The notes below the pieces were generated by a model that saw nothing but the letters and a program-made list of their open reading frames with translations, had not been told where the DNA came from and searched no databases. Positions 47,210-58,268 of a DNA stretch of 64,000 nt are shown here, piece after piece. Both the position numbers and the translations under genes were made by a program. The stretch comes from Dendrolimus kikuchii (lineage: Eukaryota > Arthropoda > Insecta > Lepidoptera > Lasiocampidae), in NCBI GenBank assembly GCA_019925095.2, contig CM034406.1:19682888-19746887 (forward strand). Direction: 5' to 3'. Every line of letters begins with the position of its first letter. Position 1 is the stretch's first letter.

Positions 47210-47483
47210 ACTTTTTTTTATTGCAGGAGTTCAGCAGACAGGCAGACGGCCCACTTGATGGAAAGCGGTTACCATCGTCTATGGACATTTGCAACACCCA
47301 AGGTGCTACAAATGCGCTGCTGCTCTCTTAAACGAGACTGGAACCTTGTCACTAATGCCGAAACACAACACAAGGTTGTTATGGCGGCATACTCTAGACC
47401 AGGGGTGGTCGCCATCCAAGCAAATATCCTACCACCTGGCTGTGGGTTGTTTAGTCGCCTCTTACGACAGGCCACCAGGCCGC
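47210..47483 (-). mobile_element. SL element, 5' end lost
   Basis: T-rich left edge and TTGCAGGAGTTCAGCAGAC. It stops after GGCCACCAGGCCGCAGAA, before the usual GTTCCTGCACGGAT. Confidence 0.82.
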
Positions 47484-47650
47484 AGAATAATAATATAAGT
47501 TTAACAAATCGTTCTTAATTATTTGTCCAGCTAGTACTATTTGAATGTGTTACTTCGGTAAAATAAATAAAATATGAAAAATTTTTTTTAGCGATTTTAA
47601 TCTTTATTCCTAAGGCACGTTGCTTTATTAATGTGATTATTTTATAACAT

Positions 47651-48260
47651 GGTAGGTACACCGCTGATATAGAAAGAAGAGTGAATTTGGGGAATAGTGT
47701 GAATGGAGCGTTAGGTAAACTTCTAGGCGCTAAGAACCTCAGCCAGAAGGCCCAGCTTGCTATACACAACGCGGTGCTGGTACCTACGCTCACGTATGGA
47801 AGCGAGAGTTGGGTATGGAAGAAAGAGCATGAAAGTAGAGTAAACGCGGTCGAGATGCGAGCACTGCGCAAAATCTGCGGAGTGACGCTTGCGGACCGCG
47901 TTTGTAATACCGAAGTAAGAAAGACAGTTGGTCTGAAAGAGAGTGTCGGGGTGAAGGTAAGGAAAGGAATGCTCCGGTGGTTCGGACATGTAGAAAGAAT
48001 GCATGATGAAAGAATGAAAAAATACAATGCAAAAGTGGATGGATGCAGAAGTCGTGGAAGGCCACGACACACTTTCCATGATCAAATTGATCGTGTACTA
48101 GCAGAAGGTGATGTCAGGAGCCTTAAGAACAGACGAGCGTGCATGACAAGAGTTATGAATGTCAAAGAAGCAAGTGAGGTGTGTAAGAATAAGCCTAAAT
48201 GGCGCTCTGTTGTTCGTGCCTACCCCGCAAGGGAACTGGCGTGAAGTTATGTATGTATGT
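47651..48260 (+). pseudogene. RTE-A LINE, long 3' part, 187-codon frame
   Basis: NLGNSVNGALGKLLGAKNLS through VPTLTYGSESWVWKKEHESR, ALRKICGVTLADRV, the WFGHVERM block and YPARELA. Target duplication ATTTTATAACAT at 47639-47650 and 48261-48272. Begins downstream of the RT catalytic motif. Confidence 0.88.
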
Positions 48261-48272
48261 ATTTTATAACAT

Positions 48273-48602
48273 AACTAGTTGCTTCTCAGAAGGTACACAT
48301 CTCTGTGTATGACACGATTTAATAAAAAAAACTTGTAGAACTTCAAATCGTTCTTAATTATATGACCACAACTATATATTATTACAATATTATAGGTCCG
48401 AAGTCGAAACTTAGTGTACAAAACTTCCTCGTATCGCACACGTGTTTGCCAGCTGTTGAACTGTGAGCTCACAATGAACAGTTGTAAGCAGCATTCCCCT
48501 TTTGACGTGTTATCGACAGGTTATCACAGAATAAGTGAACAACAAGCTGTTTTGACTTCTGTATAGTGGGTGTTAATTGTCTCGCTATGTAATTCCTCAC
48601 AT
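48273..48602. other. no gene recognised
   Basis: Unassigned AT-rich sequence between an RTE-A copy and a Helitron. Confidence 0.4.
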
Positions 48603-49380
48603 TTTATACTAATATATAAAACTGAAGAGTTTGTTTGTTTGAACGCGCTAATCTCAGGAATTACTGGTCTGATTTGAAAAATTCTTTCAGTTTTAAATAG
48701 CCCATTTATCGAGGAAGGCTATAGGCTATATTATATTTTTTTTTAAATAGGGATCCTTACTAAAAGTCCAATAATGTAACCCAAGGTGTAAAAAAATTAC
48801 CCGAAAAAATCCTTACACGGCGTGCGCTGCGAAAATTATTGATTATAGAACAAAACAATGTACTACCACTTTGCAGGCATAACATATAATTGTCTACAAA
48901 AAATATCGCGTAACCATATGTTTAATTATTGTAGTTATCTCACAAAAAGTGTTTTCTTTTATTTTTTTAAATAATTAAAATGCCGTCGCTTCAAAAACTC
49001 TTTATTTTGTACCTTGGTATTAATCAATCATCAAAAATCAACAAAATAAATTACTCCATTCAAGACGAATTCAATACCTTTCTAGAACTTTTTGAATTAT
49101 TCAATTCGGACGTTTCATTCAAAAGACGTCGCGACATTTCAAATGTAAGTATTAGTGTTGTAGCCAAATATACTAATATTGTTTGATTGAACGCGCTACT
49201 CTCAGGAACTACTGGTCTGATTTGAAAAATTCTTTCAATGTTGGATAGCCCATTTATCGAGGAAGGCTATAGGTTATATCATCACGCTAAGACCAACAGG
49301 AGCGGAGCACCAATGAAGAATGTTTCAAAATCGGGGGGTCTTGAAAACAAATTCCACGCGAACGACGTCGCGGGCACAGC
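48603..49380 (+). mobile_element. Helitron (HEL), composite form, 3' end truncated
   Basis: Same plan as 40735-41505. It ends GCGGGCACAG and then unrelated CGATCTC; the CTAG is lost. It contains the small open frame at 48980-49186 (MPSLQKLFILYLGINQSSKI ... AKYTNIV), extended by loss of the usual stop. Confidence 0.82.
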
Positions 49381-49467
49381 GATCTCAAATAAATCTGATT
49401 TGATTTGATCCCTCTATCCGTTTGTACTACAACACAAATGAAAATGAGTGTATTTATTTCAATTTTT

Positions 49468-49752
49468 TTTTTATTGCAGGAGGCAGACGGCCCACTTGAT
49501 GGAAAGCGGTTACCATCGCCTATGGACATTTGCAACACCAAAGGTGCTACAAATGCGCTGCTGCTCTCTTAAGGGAGACTGGAACCTAGTCACTAATGCC
49601 GGAACACAACTCAAGGTTGTTATGGCGACATACTTTAGTAGCTATCCAGTCGGGCAAATGGCCTACCACCTGGCTGTGGGTTGTTCTGTCGCCTCTTACG
49701 ACAGGCCGCCCGGCCGCAGGAAATTGTATTATTCTCCGTTCCTGCACGGATA
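49468..49752 (-). mobile_element. SL element with two internal deletions
   Basis: T-rich left edge, GCAGGAGGCAGACGGCC (short deletion) and TTTAGTAGCTATCCAGTCG (loss of the CCAGGGGTGG segment). Right end CCTGCACGGAT intact. Confidence 0.82.
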
Positions 49753-49754
49753 AG

Positions 49755-50040
49755 TAAGTATAGTAAATAAGTCTAAGGTGAGCACGCGTACCTAGAAGAT
49801 ACCTGTACATGTAAGACTTGAAGACACCTAGATTATATTCTTCAGGAAAAACAGACGACGGTAAAGAGTTCCACTCTTCAGCGGTGCGTATGATGAAAGA
49901 GGAAGCATAGCGTTTCGTCCGCTTCGTTGGTATTTCCACCATGTATCGGTGGCGTGAGCTCGCACGTCTGCTTGTCTGGTGGTAAAATGGTGAGGGCATG
50001 GCAGGCCGTGGCACTCACCCCGAAGTGTATCCTATAGAAT
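49755..50040 (-). pseudogene. LINE reverse transcriptase C-terminus
   Basis: The minus-strand frame contains SSRHRYMVEIPTKRTKRYAS, RTAEEWNSLPSSVFPEEYNL and GVFKSYMYRYLLGTRAH, homologous to the segment at 10-195. The 3' end is cut by the adjoining SL copy; the RT catalytic domain is absent. Confidence 0.75.
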
Positions 50041-50612
50041 ACCGACAAACTAGCGACTTTACATCGATGATTTAGGCTCTGAAGCCTCTTGTCATTACAT
50101 TACATTACCCACACTATCATGTATTTGACACACACACGCATGTATACTCTTTTGTTTATGTTTCATTTCATATACTATATCACTATAATATATTTAAGCT
50201 TTAAAGCACGAAATTTGAAGTATTAACGGAAAACTTCAAAACATTTCCAACTCTATCAGTAGGAGAATAGTGTTTAAATGATTAAATATAATGTATTCTA
50301 TCTCATTCTCTCGCATACTCCTATAGACTTATGTGTTTATCTCTTTTTAGTGTCGCTTTTTCGTTTCATCGAGTTTCAAATCACAACGATTCTAAAGGTG
50401 TTTCACTTCAAAGATATTAATTACGTTGCAATAAAATACCAATCAAAAACCCATTGGAAATATTCCTCAAACATTTGAACATAACTGTTTATAATATAAT
50501 AACTAATTAACTAGCTTACGTATACTCACACAGATTAAATACCTGTTTGGTTAAGTCGCGTAATGAAAATAATGCTTAATATTTTTTTTTAATTGCACTT
50601 GACTTTATGTTC
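50041..50612. other. no gene; R4 fragment and a small shared motif
   Basis: 50098-50160 is an R4 piece. The block TTTCATCGAGTTTCAAATCA CAACGATTCTAAAG near 50363-50396 recurs at about 61700-61735. The 66-codon frame here has no recognisable motif. Confidence 0.4.
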
Positions 50613-50628
50613 TATATACACGGGTTTA

Positions 50629-50922
50629 AGTAATGGCTAGCGCACGCGTCCCAGACTCAGAGGGCGCGGGTTCGATCCTGGCCGGAACGCATGCACCTCT
50701 TAATCAGTTTTCTGATCTAATGTGCATATTGTTACAATTACCATGTGCTAACAACGGTGAAGGAAAACATCGTGATGCAACCTGTATATCGAGATAACCG
50801 ATGTGTCAAACCTGCCAAGCCGCCTTGGACAAGCGTGGCGGGTATACTGTCTGTTCCCTCTATAATGGGAGGCCCGAGCTCAGCAGTGGGACATTAATGG
50901 GCTGATATTATTATATATTATA
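50629..50922 (+). mobile_element. tS2 tRNA-derived SINE
   Basis: GTAATGGCTAGCGCACGCG (A-box-like) and GCGGGTTCGATCCTGG (B-box), then GAAGGAAAACATCGTGATGC and AATGGGCTGATATTATT. Target duplication of 16 bp, TATATACACGGGTTTA, at 50613-50628 and 50923-50938. Confidence 0.85.
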
Positions 50923-50939
50923 TATATACACGGGTTTAG

Positions 50940-51284
50940 AGCCAAATTAAAAAAAAATATATATGATCATCAAGTGAGTCAGGCGGATCTTGTACATGAT
51001 ACTATAGCCATATAATGATGTTGGTATTATGTGCAGGATCTGCCTGATCTACTTTAATTTTTCAGTCTCTTTTTGCCTGTTTAACCGTGATTATTCTCAG
51101 ATTAGATATTTCCTATTAAGCAGCATATTAGACACAAACCAACAGACTGACAGACAAAATATAAAATTGATATTGTTATAGTTTTTAAGCTTTATGTTCC
51201 TTATTCCATCATTATGTTCTTCTTTATAAATTCGCTTCGTAGCATTAATTTTTATATATTAATGATATAGTTTATTTTTATATA
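50940..51284. other. no gene recognised
   Basis: AT-rich sequence with GGATCTTGTACATGATAC and a near-complement GTGCAGGATCTGCCTGATC nearby; possible decayed repeat. Confidence 0.4.
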
Positions 51285-51825
51285 AATAACCTCAGCCAGA
51301 AGGCCCAGCTCGCCGTACACAACGCGGTGCTGGTACCTACGCTCACGTATGGAAGCGAGAGTTGGGTATGGAAGAAAGAGCATGAAAGTAGAGTAAACGC
51401 GGTCGAGATGCGAGCACTGCGCAAAATCTGCGGAGTGACGCTCGCGGACCGCGTTCGTAATACCGAAATAAGAAAGAGAGTTGGTTTGAAAGAGAGTGTC
51501 GGGGTGAAGGTAAGGAAAGGAATGCTCCGGTGGTTCGGGCATGTGGAAAGAATGCATGATGAAAGAATGACTAAACAGATATACAATGCAAAAGTGGATG
51601 GATGCAGAAGTCGTGGAAGGCCACGACACACCTTCCATGATCAAATTGATCGTGTACTAGCAGAAGGTGATGTCAGGAGCCTTAAGAACAGACGAGCTTG
51701 CATGACAAGAGTTATGAATGTCAAAGAGGCAAGTGAGGTGTGTAAGACTAAGCCTAAATGGCACTCTGTTGTTCGTACCTACCCCGCAAGGGAACTGGCG
51801 TGAAGTTATGTATGTATGTATGTAT
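51285..51825 (+). pseudogene. RTE-A LINE, long 3' part, 158-codon frame
   Basis: Open from LVPTLTYGSESWVWKKEHES to YPARELA, then a long ATGT tail. No clear target duplication. RT catalytic part absent. Confidence 0.85.
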
Positions 51826-51869
51826 GTAAATTTTTATATTATATATTAATTTTTATATTTTTTGGCAAT

Positions 51870-52111
51870 AGTACTCGTCATATATATATATTTTGTTTGT
51901 TTTGTTTTGTGTTTGTTTCGTTTTGTCTATCCGTAAGTCACTTGAACGGCCCTAACGGAAGACCGGCGCTGGTCGAGCCAACCAGCATCATGCTGAGTTA
52001 GGACCGATTCAGAACTTCATTTCTATTGTATTATCTTATTTATAAGTACGTTTCTGTGTGTATGTTCTGTTCTGAATAAATATTTTTCTTTCTTTCTTTC
52101 TTTCTTTCTTT
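51870..52111 (+). mobile_element. LINE 3' untranslated region with (TTTC)n tail
   Basis: TTGAACGGCCCTAACGGAAG, GAGCCAACCAGCATCATGC and a GAATAAATATTTTTC polyadenylation-like end followed by seven TTTC units. Confidence 0.55.
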
Positions 52112-52800
52112 GTTGTTGGTCCGAAGGCCTTAGAACTTTACCGGGGGTTTTCGGGGCGAGTGCGGGGGACAACATGGTCTAGGGTGCTCCCTAACGAGTT
52201 TTACTTCGGCTGGACTGTTGCCATGAGAGGGGGGTGAATGAACTAATTAAGAACGGGCGACGGCTAAAATAAAGCCCGAGGGGAATGATCCCGGTGGCGG
52301 GATCAGCGTTTCGCGGCGGCCTACGCTATCTTACTGCCGTTTCGCAACGTACGACGTGTTTATCCGTGCAGGAACGGAGAAAGAATACAATTTCCTGCGG
52401 CCGGGCGGCCTGTCGTAAGAGGCGACTTAACAACCCACAGCCAGGTGGTAAGGCATTTGCACGACTGGATGCCTACCACCCCTGGTCTAAAGTATGTCGC
52501 CATAACAACCTTGACTTGTGTTCCGGCATTAGTGACCAGGTTCCAGTTTCCCTTAAGAGAGCAGCAGCGCATTTGTAGCAACTTTGGTGTTGCAAATGTC
52601 CATAGGCGATGGTAACCGCTTTCTATCAAGTGGGCCGTCTGCCTGTCTGTTGATCTCCTGCAATAAAAAAAAACGTGTTATGGCTGGGAGAGAAGAAACG
52701 GCGAAAGAAACTTCCCAGCAACACGCCTGTTCTATCCTGTGGAGGGGCTATGTCTCCTGGCGTCCCTCGCGGACACGTGGAGAGTGGACGTCTGTGTCTG
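52112..52800 (-). mobile_element. GC3 GC-rich LINE 3' end, split by an SL copy
   Basis: TTGTTGGTCCGAAGGCC to GTTTCGCAACGT, then SL (52361-52668), then GTGTTATGGCTGGGAGAGAA to about 52800. ACGTGTT is duplicated at the junctions (TTCGCAACGTACGACGTGTT before, ACGTGTTATGG after). The uninterrupted order is seen at 36895-36910. Confidence 0.72.
52361..52668 (+). mobile_element. SL short poly(A) element, near full length
   Basis: ATCCGTGCAGG at the 5' end and TGATCTCCTGCAATAAAAAA at the 3' end, inserted in GC3 with a short duplication. The paralogous empty site supports both termini. Confidence 0.88.
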
Positions 52801-52916
52801 TCTGTCGGAAAATGCTTGACAATCAATTGATTTGTGCAATGCATTTTCTCAATTACTCGCAACGTAGCTTTCTATGTCTTTATATCAATTTTAAATCAAA
52901 ACCATTTATAGTAACA

Positions 52917-53660
52917 CTACCTGTGCCCGCGACGTCGTCCGCGTGGAATTTGCTTTCAAAACCCTCCGATTTTAAAACATTCTTCATTGGTGCTCCGCTC
53001 CTATTGGTCTTAGCTTGATGATATATAGCCTATAGCCTTCCTCGATAAATGGGCTATCCAACATTGAAAGAATTTTTCAAATCAGACCAGTAGTTCCTGA
53101 GATTAGCGCGTTCAATCAAACAATATTAGTATATTTGGCTACAACACTAATACTTACATTTTAAATATCGCGATATCTTTTGAATGAAACGTCCGAATTG
53201 AATAATTCAAAAAGTTCTACAAAGGTATTCACTTCGTCTTGAATATGGAGTAATTTATTTTGATAAGGATTAATACCAAGGTACAAAATAAACAGTGTTT
53301 GAAGCGACGGCATTTTAATTATTTAAAAAAAAAACACTTATTGTGAGATAACTACAATATGGTTACGCGATATTTTTTGTAAACAATTATATGTTCTGTA
53401 AAGTGGTAGTACATTGTTTTGTTCTATAATCAATAGTTTTCGCAGCGCACGCCGTGTAAGGATTTTTTCGGGTCATTTTTTTTTACACCTTGGGTTACAT
53501 TATTGGACTTTTAGTAAGGATCCCTAGTTTTTTTGAAAATATAATATAGCATATAATAGCCTTCCTCGATAAATGTTCTATTCAACACTGAAAGAATTTT
53601 TCAAATCGGACTAGCGGTTCCTGAGATTAGCGCGTTTAAACTTTATAATATTAGTATAGA
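52917..53660 (-). mobile_element. Helitron (HEL), composite form
   Basis: Left edge CTACCTGTGCCCGCGACGTC (mutated CTAG), right edge TATAATATTAGTATAGA. Same internal plan as 40735-41505. The 50-codon frame at 53161-53313 is open (MPSLQTLFILYLGINPYQNK ... KRYRDI). Confidence 0.82.
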
Positions 53661-53849
53661 TTATATTATTATCTCCTTTCTTTCTTGAAAGACGTTTGAG
53701 AGTAAGCCCTTTGTTTAGAATGCATTGCGCGTCCCCGCGAGCGTAGAGCCAAACTTGCAAATTGCCACTCTAGGATTTAACCTCACAGCGGAAAAGTTAT
53801 TTCCGTAATGTTGTTGTAATTTTGCAGTAAATTATGATTTGTGTTCTTT

Positions 53850-54030
53850 TTTATTGCTGGAGTACAGCAGACAGGCTGACGGCCTATATAATAGTATAAG
53901 ACTATGTAAAAACCCCGCTATTGATTTTTTTTACGTCATCATTTCATCCGTGCAGGAACAGAAAGAGAATACTAATTCTAGGTGGTAGGTTGGGCCGTCA
54001 GCCTGTCTGCTGTGTTTCAGCAATAAAAAA
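53850..54030. mobile_element. two short SL-like derivatives, opposite orientation
   Basis: 53850-53890 is a minus-strand stub (TTTTTTATTGCTGGAGTACAGCAGACAGG). 53945-54030 keeps both SL ends on the + strand (ATCCGTGCAGGAACAG ... CAGCAATAAAAAAA) with only about 50 bp between. Confidence 0.65.
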
Positions 54031-54574
54031 AATGGTAGTCTTTAATATTATTATAAACTTGTATGTAGGTAAGTTCGGGTGGAATCTTGCAAGTTAAATT
54101 TGACCAACTTCCCGGTTTCCGATTGAGCAGATTTTTTTTTATGTATATCGCGTGACAATGCAATAATATGGCACCATAGAGCTGATCTGATGATGGAGTC
54201 AGAAGGTGGCCATAGGAACTCCTGTACTAAACAAGATAGACCCGTCGTGTTTGGGCTCGTTTTACTTGTATTGACTAGCACTCTGCTGCTATGTGATATC
54301 TAGGATCTCAAAAGCTTGTATTTAGAAAATCTTACTTTTGTACATTTACTTACAGACCGTATAATTCCACGCATTTGTCCGAATTTAATTTTCAATATCA
54401 GAAGTCTAAAACAATAACGACTAACAAACAAAGTTATTATCACTAAAAATGTTTTGTTTGAAACCTTTTTGTTGCTGTGACAGGCGTGATAGCTGTCGAC
54501 GCCATTTTATTTTGCCTTGTTGATGGACAATGGTCTGCGTACTTACCAACATATTTTGGAGTTTGAATGATGTA

Positions 54575-55390
54575 CAGTCGTGGTATGAAAATGTTCGCCA
54601 GTTTTCAAATTGATTTATTTAACGTTCCGCGAGCACATGTTATCTTTTCAAACCAAGTCACAAAACAGACTGTTTCATAGAAAATTATGTTTCTCTCTTT
54701 CACCATATCCCAATTACTTGGGGTCGGCACAATATGTCTTTTCCTTCCACACTGTTCTATTCTGACATACCTCTTCTGTCACACCGCATATCATCATGTC
54801 ATCCTTCACACAATCCATCCATCTTTTTTTTGGTCTACCTTTAAATTTGTACCCATCCATCTTGTAGTTTAACATTCTTTTTGTCACGTGACTTTCATTC
54901 CTCCTCATTATATGCCCATACCAACTTAATCTTCTTCCTCTCAATTTTTCAGTCACAGGTGCAACTTTCAAAGATCCCCTTACGTACTCATTTCTCACGT
55001 TATCCATTCTTGTAACACCACACATCCATCTCAACATTCTCATGTCAGCTGAGTGGAGACGTTTGTAGAAAATTATGTTTATCTATTTGATAATAAAGTT
55101 TATAATTACTTAGATCAAAGTTGTTTGATTTTCTGTCTTGTCTAAGAAGATTGTTTAGACATGTAAAGCCTTTTGATTGGTTTAACATTTATGTTAAGCC
55201 TAGCGATTATATCCTCTTTGTTTCTTATTGTTATTCGCAGCGTCTGTCATTGTCAACATTGCAATTTTCTTTTTTCACGTTTCTATATTTTATAAACGTA
55301 ACATTTATTAAAATGTTGGCAGTATTATTTCTTGTACTCGTGCAAGCAATAGTCAATTTTAAGGTGACGAACATTTTCATTCCGCAACTG
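54575..55390. mobile_element. Tc1-type MITE split by RTE-B
   Basis: CAGTCGTGGTATGAAAATGT at 54575 and its diverged complement ending CATTTTCATTCCGCAACTG at 55390 form terminal inverted repeats flanked by TA (54573-54574 and 55391-55392). Minus the RTE-B insert the element is about 430 bp. A partial copy of its right half is at 29023-29278. Confidence 0.72.
54693..55065 (-). pseudogene. RTE-B LINE, 5'-truncated
   Basis: Minus-strand frame MRMLRWMCGVTRMDNVRNEY, LSWYGHIMRRNESHV to TYCADPK (109 residues). A 15-bp duplication TAGAAAATTATGTTT lies at 54678-54692 and 55066-55080. Confidence 0.88.
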
Positions 55391-55818
55391 TACTATATTT
55401 CTGTTGAGATCTTTGTATTGTCTAGATCGATGTAGATACAATTGTGTCCTATTTTTTTTACATACAATAAAGAAACTAGAATACCAAGTCCTTTCTCAAA
55501 CTAGTTTAGGGGCTTGTAGAATCAAAAAATATCTGATCAATGTATAAGTTTCAAATTAATTTTATGACTAAAAAATCATTATTATTATTATTTTTATTTT
55601 TTTAATTTATTTAACAATACAACAAAATGATTACAATTTGTTTTTTTTTATTGCAGAAGTTCAGCTGACAGGCAGACGGCCCACTTGATGGAAAGCGGTT
55701 ACCATCGCCTATGGACATTTGCAACACCAAAGGTGCTACAAATGCGCCACTGCTCTCTTAAGGGAGACTGGAGTCTGGTCACTAATGCCGGAACACAACT
55801 CAAGTTTGTTATGGCGAC
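55391..55818. repeat. duplicated segment with SL copy (partner of 28475-29020)
   Basis: 55391-55642 matches 28781-29020 in reverse. 55643-55818 is a minus-strand SL copy at the same relative position as the SL at 28475-28780 (shared junction ACAAAATGATTACAATTTGT). The SL stops at GTTATGGCGAC where an RTE-A copy begins. Confidence 0.75.
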
Positions 55819-56378
55819 AATAGTTTGAATGGAGCGTTAGGTAAATTTCTAGGCGCTAAGAACCTCAGCCAGAAGACCCAGCTCGCCGTACACAACGCGG
55901 TGCTGATACCTACGCTCACGTATGGAAGCGAGAGTTGGGTATGGAAGAGAGAGCATGAAAGTAGAGTAAACGCGGTCGAGATGCGAGCACTGCGCAAAAT
56001 CTGCGGAGTGACGCTCGCTGACCGCGTTCGTAATACCGAAGTAAGAAAGAGAGTTGGTCTGAAAGAGAATATCGGGGTGAAGGTAAGGAAAGGAATGCTC
56101 CGGTGGTTCGGGCATGTGGAAAGAATGACTAAACAGATATACAATGCAAAAGTGGATGGATGCAGAAGTCGTGGAAGGCCACGACACACCTTCCATGATC
56201 AAATTGATCGTGTACTAGCAGAAGGTGATGTCAGAAGCCTTAAGAACAGACGAGCGTGCATGACAAGAGTTATGAATGTCAAAGAAGCAAGTGAGGTGTG
56301 TAAGAATAAACCTAAATCGCGCTCTGTTGTTCGTGCCTACCCCGCAAGGGAACTGGCGTGAAATTATGTATGTATGTA
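55819..56378 (+). pseudogene. RTE-A LINE, long 3' part, 178-codon frame
   Basis: Starts AATAGTTTGAATGGAGCG and runs through SQKTQLAVHNAVLIPTLTYG to YPARELA. The SL sequence cut on the left does not resume on the right, so the junction is not a simple insertion. Confidence 0.85.
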
Positions 56379-56653
56379 CAGTACTGGTCAAACAAAAAAG
56401 CATTAGCTAGATATCCTGAAGCATACGTGTAAACTTTAATACTTTTTACGAGCTGGGTACACTTTTTACGACTTCTGTTGCACATATTTCACCAGTTATT
56501 GACTTAAATATTCGTGAAGGAAAATCGTAAGGATTTTGCAAGACCCGTACAATCTACCATACATGTGCATCGATGATGAGTAATGATGTCATAATGCTCG
56601 TACAAAATTTTTGAGGCAACGACATTTTGCAAGATGTTAAAAAGTATTTGAAT

Positions 56654-57198
56654 TAGGGATGGGCCGAAATTCGTTTTACATTCGGTTTGACCGAATTTCG
56701 GCAATTTGAGCCGAAATTCGGTTTAAATGCCGAACATCAACCGTAACGCGCAATCTGATCAAAAATAAATAAAATTAGTTCTTAATTGAGTCTTTGCCTA
56801 ATTAAATAGACATCCAATCAAATTAAAACAAAAATAAAATAAACTTATTATTCCTCTAAGAAACATCAGTAAGTTAAGTAAAACAACACTTCTAAGGGAC
56901 GTCATCAATTACAACTTTAATTTTGATTGAAATAATTTTTTACGAATTAAACATTATGAATTTAGAATTATGAAATGGTGTTTTTTTTTCAATTAAAGAT
57001 CTAAAAATCTATAATTTTATCCACCTACTAATACTTAAAATTTACTAGAGGCAGGTTATGATGTAAAAAAGCCAAAAAATCGGCGTTATCAAGTCACGTC
57101 GTGTTGCTCTTGAGAAAGCGTGGGGAAATCAAACCGAATTTTTTGTTTTACTCGGCCGAAGTTCGTATTCGGTTCAAACTACATTCGGCCCATCCCTA
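56654..57198. mobile_element. hAT-type MITE
   Basis: Ends TAGGGATGGGCCGAA and TTCGGCCCATCCCTA are inverted repeats. Perfect 8-bp duplication ATTTGAAT at 56646-56653 and 57199-57206. The subterminal regions carry repeated CGAATTTCGGC motifs. No transposase frame in 545 bp. Confidence 0.9.
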
Positions 57199-57324
57199 AT
57201 TTGAATTGATTTGACTTAAATTTTTGGTGTTTACTTTTGCTTCTACAAGAGGGGCGCCATCGATGTATGTAGCTTGAGCTTTACATACCTACTATAATTT
57301 TTATGTTTGTATATCAATTTAGAA

Positions 57325-57522
57325 TGCATACATACATACATAACTTCACGCCAGTTCCCTTGCGGGGTAGGCACGAACAACAGAGCGCCATTCAGGCTTG
57401 TTCTTACACACCTCACTCGCTTCTTTGACATGCATAGCTCTTGTCATGTACGCTCGTCTGTTCTTAAGGCTCCTGACATCACCTTCTGCTACTACACGAT
57501 CAATTTGATCATGGAAGGTGTG
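57325..57522 (-). pseudogene. RTE-A LINE fragment, left member of inverted pair
   Basis: Reverse copy from the ATGT tail to HTFHDQIDRV. It meets a + strand RTE-A fragment after a few bases (GATATAGA). Confidence 0.8.
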
Positions 57523-57527
57523 ATATA

Positions 57528-57722
57528 GAATGACTAAACAGATATACAATGCAAAAGTGGATGGATGCAGAAGTCGTGGAAGGCCACGACACACCTTCCA
57601 TGATCAAATTGATCGTGTACTAGCAGAAGGTGATGTCAGGAGCCTTAAGAACAGACGAGCGTGCATCACAAGAGCTATGAATGTCAAAGAAGCAAGTGAG
57701 GTGTGTAAGAATAAGCCTGAAA
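57528..57722 (+). pseudogene. RTE-A LINE fragment, right member of inverted pair
   Basis: RMTKQIYNAKVDGCRSRGRP to CKNKPE; the final VVRAYPARELA and ATGT tail are missing. It overlaps in content with the left member, so the two form an imperfect palindrome. Confidence 0.8.
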
Positions 57723-57734
57723 TAAGAGAAGTCA

Positions 57735-58094
57735 AAGTTAAAAGAAAATGCAGTTTCTTTATCAATTAAGGGTTATAATATTGAAGAAGAACAGTAAGAA
57801 ATAACGATTGACCTCTATTAAACGAAAACAACCGGGAGCGTTGTCAGACAGCGATAATAAAAGAAGTAAACAGTGATTACAATAACATCGTATTGGCGAT
57901 TTATTATGCTATTTTATAACATAAGCAACGTATTCAAATAGTGACGGATGTCGTAAACTTAATCGGTGTTTCCAACGCTTGGACGTCGATCATGCGTTTC
58001 GCTACGTCCAGTGCGAAGCGTGACAGATTTATAAATACTGCTAAAGTTTATACAACAACTTTTTGAATCGTTATATCTCAGAAACGGTGTATTT
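57735..58094. other. no gene recognised
   Basis: Unassigned sequence, moderately GC around 57980-58015. No motif identified. Confidence 0.4.
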
Positions 58095-58268
58095 TAATTT
58101 TTTTTTATTACATGAGTTCAGCAGACAGGCAGATGGCCCACTTGACGTAAAGCGGTTACCATCGCCTATGGACATTTGCAACACCAAAGGTACTATAAAT
58201 GCGCTGCTGCTCTCTTAAGGGAGACTGGAACCTGGTCACTAATGCCGGAACACAACTCAAGGTTGTTT

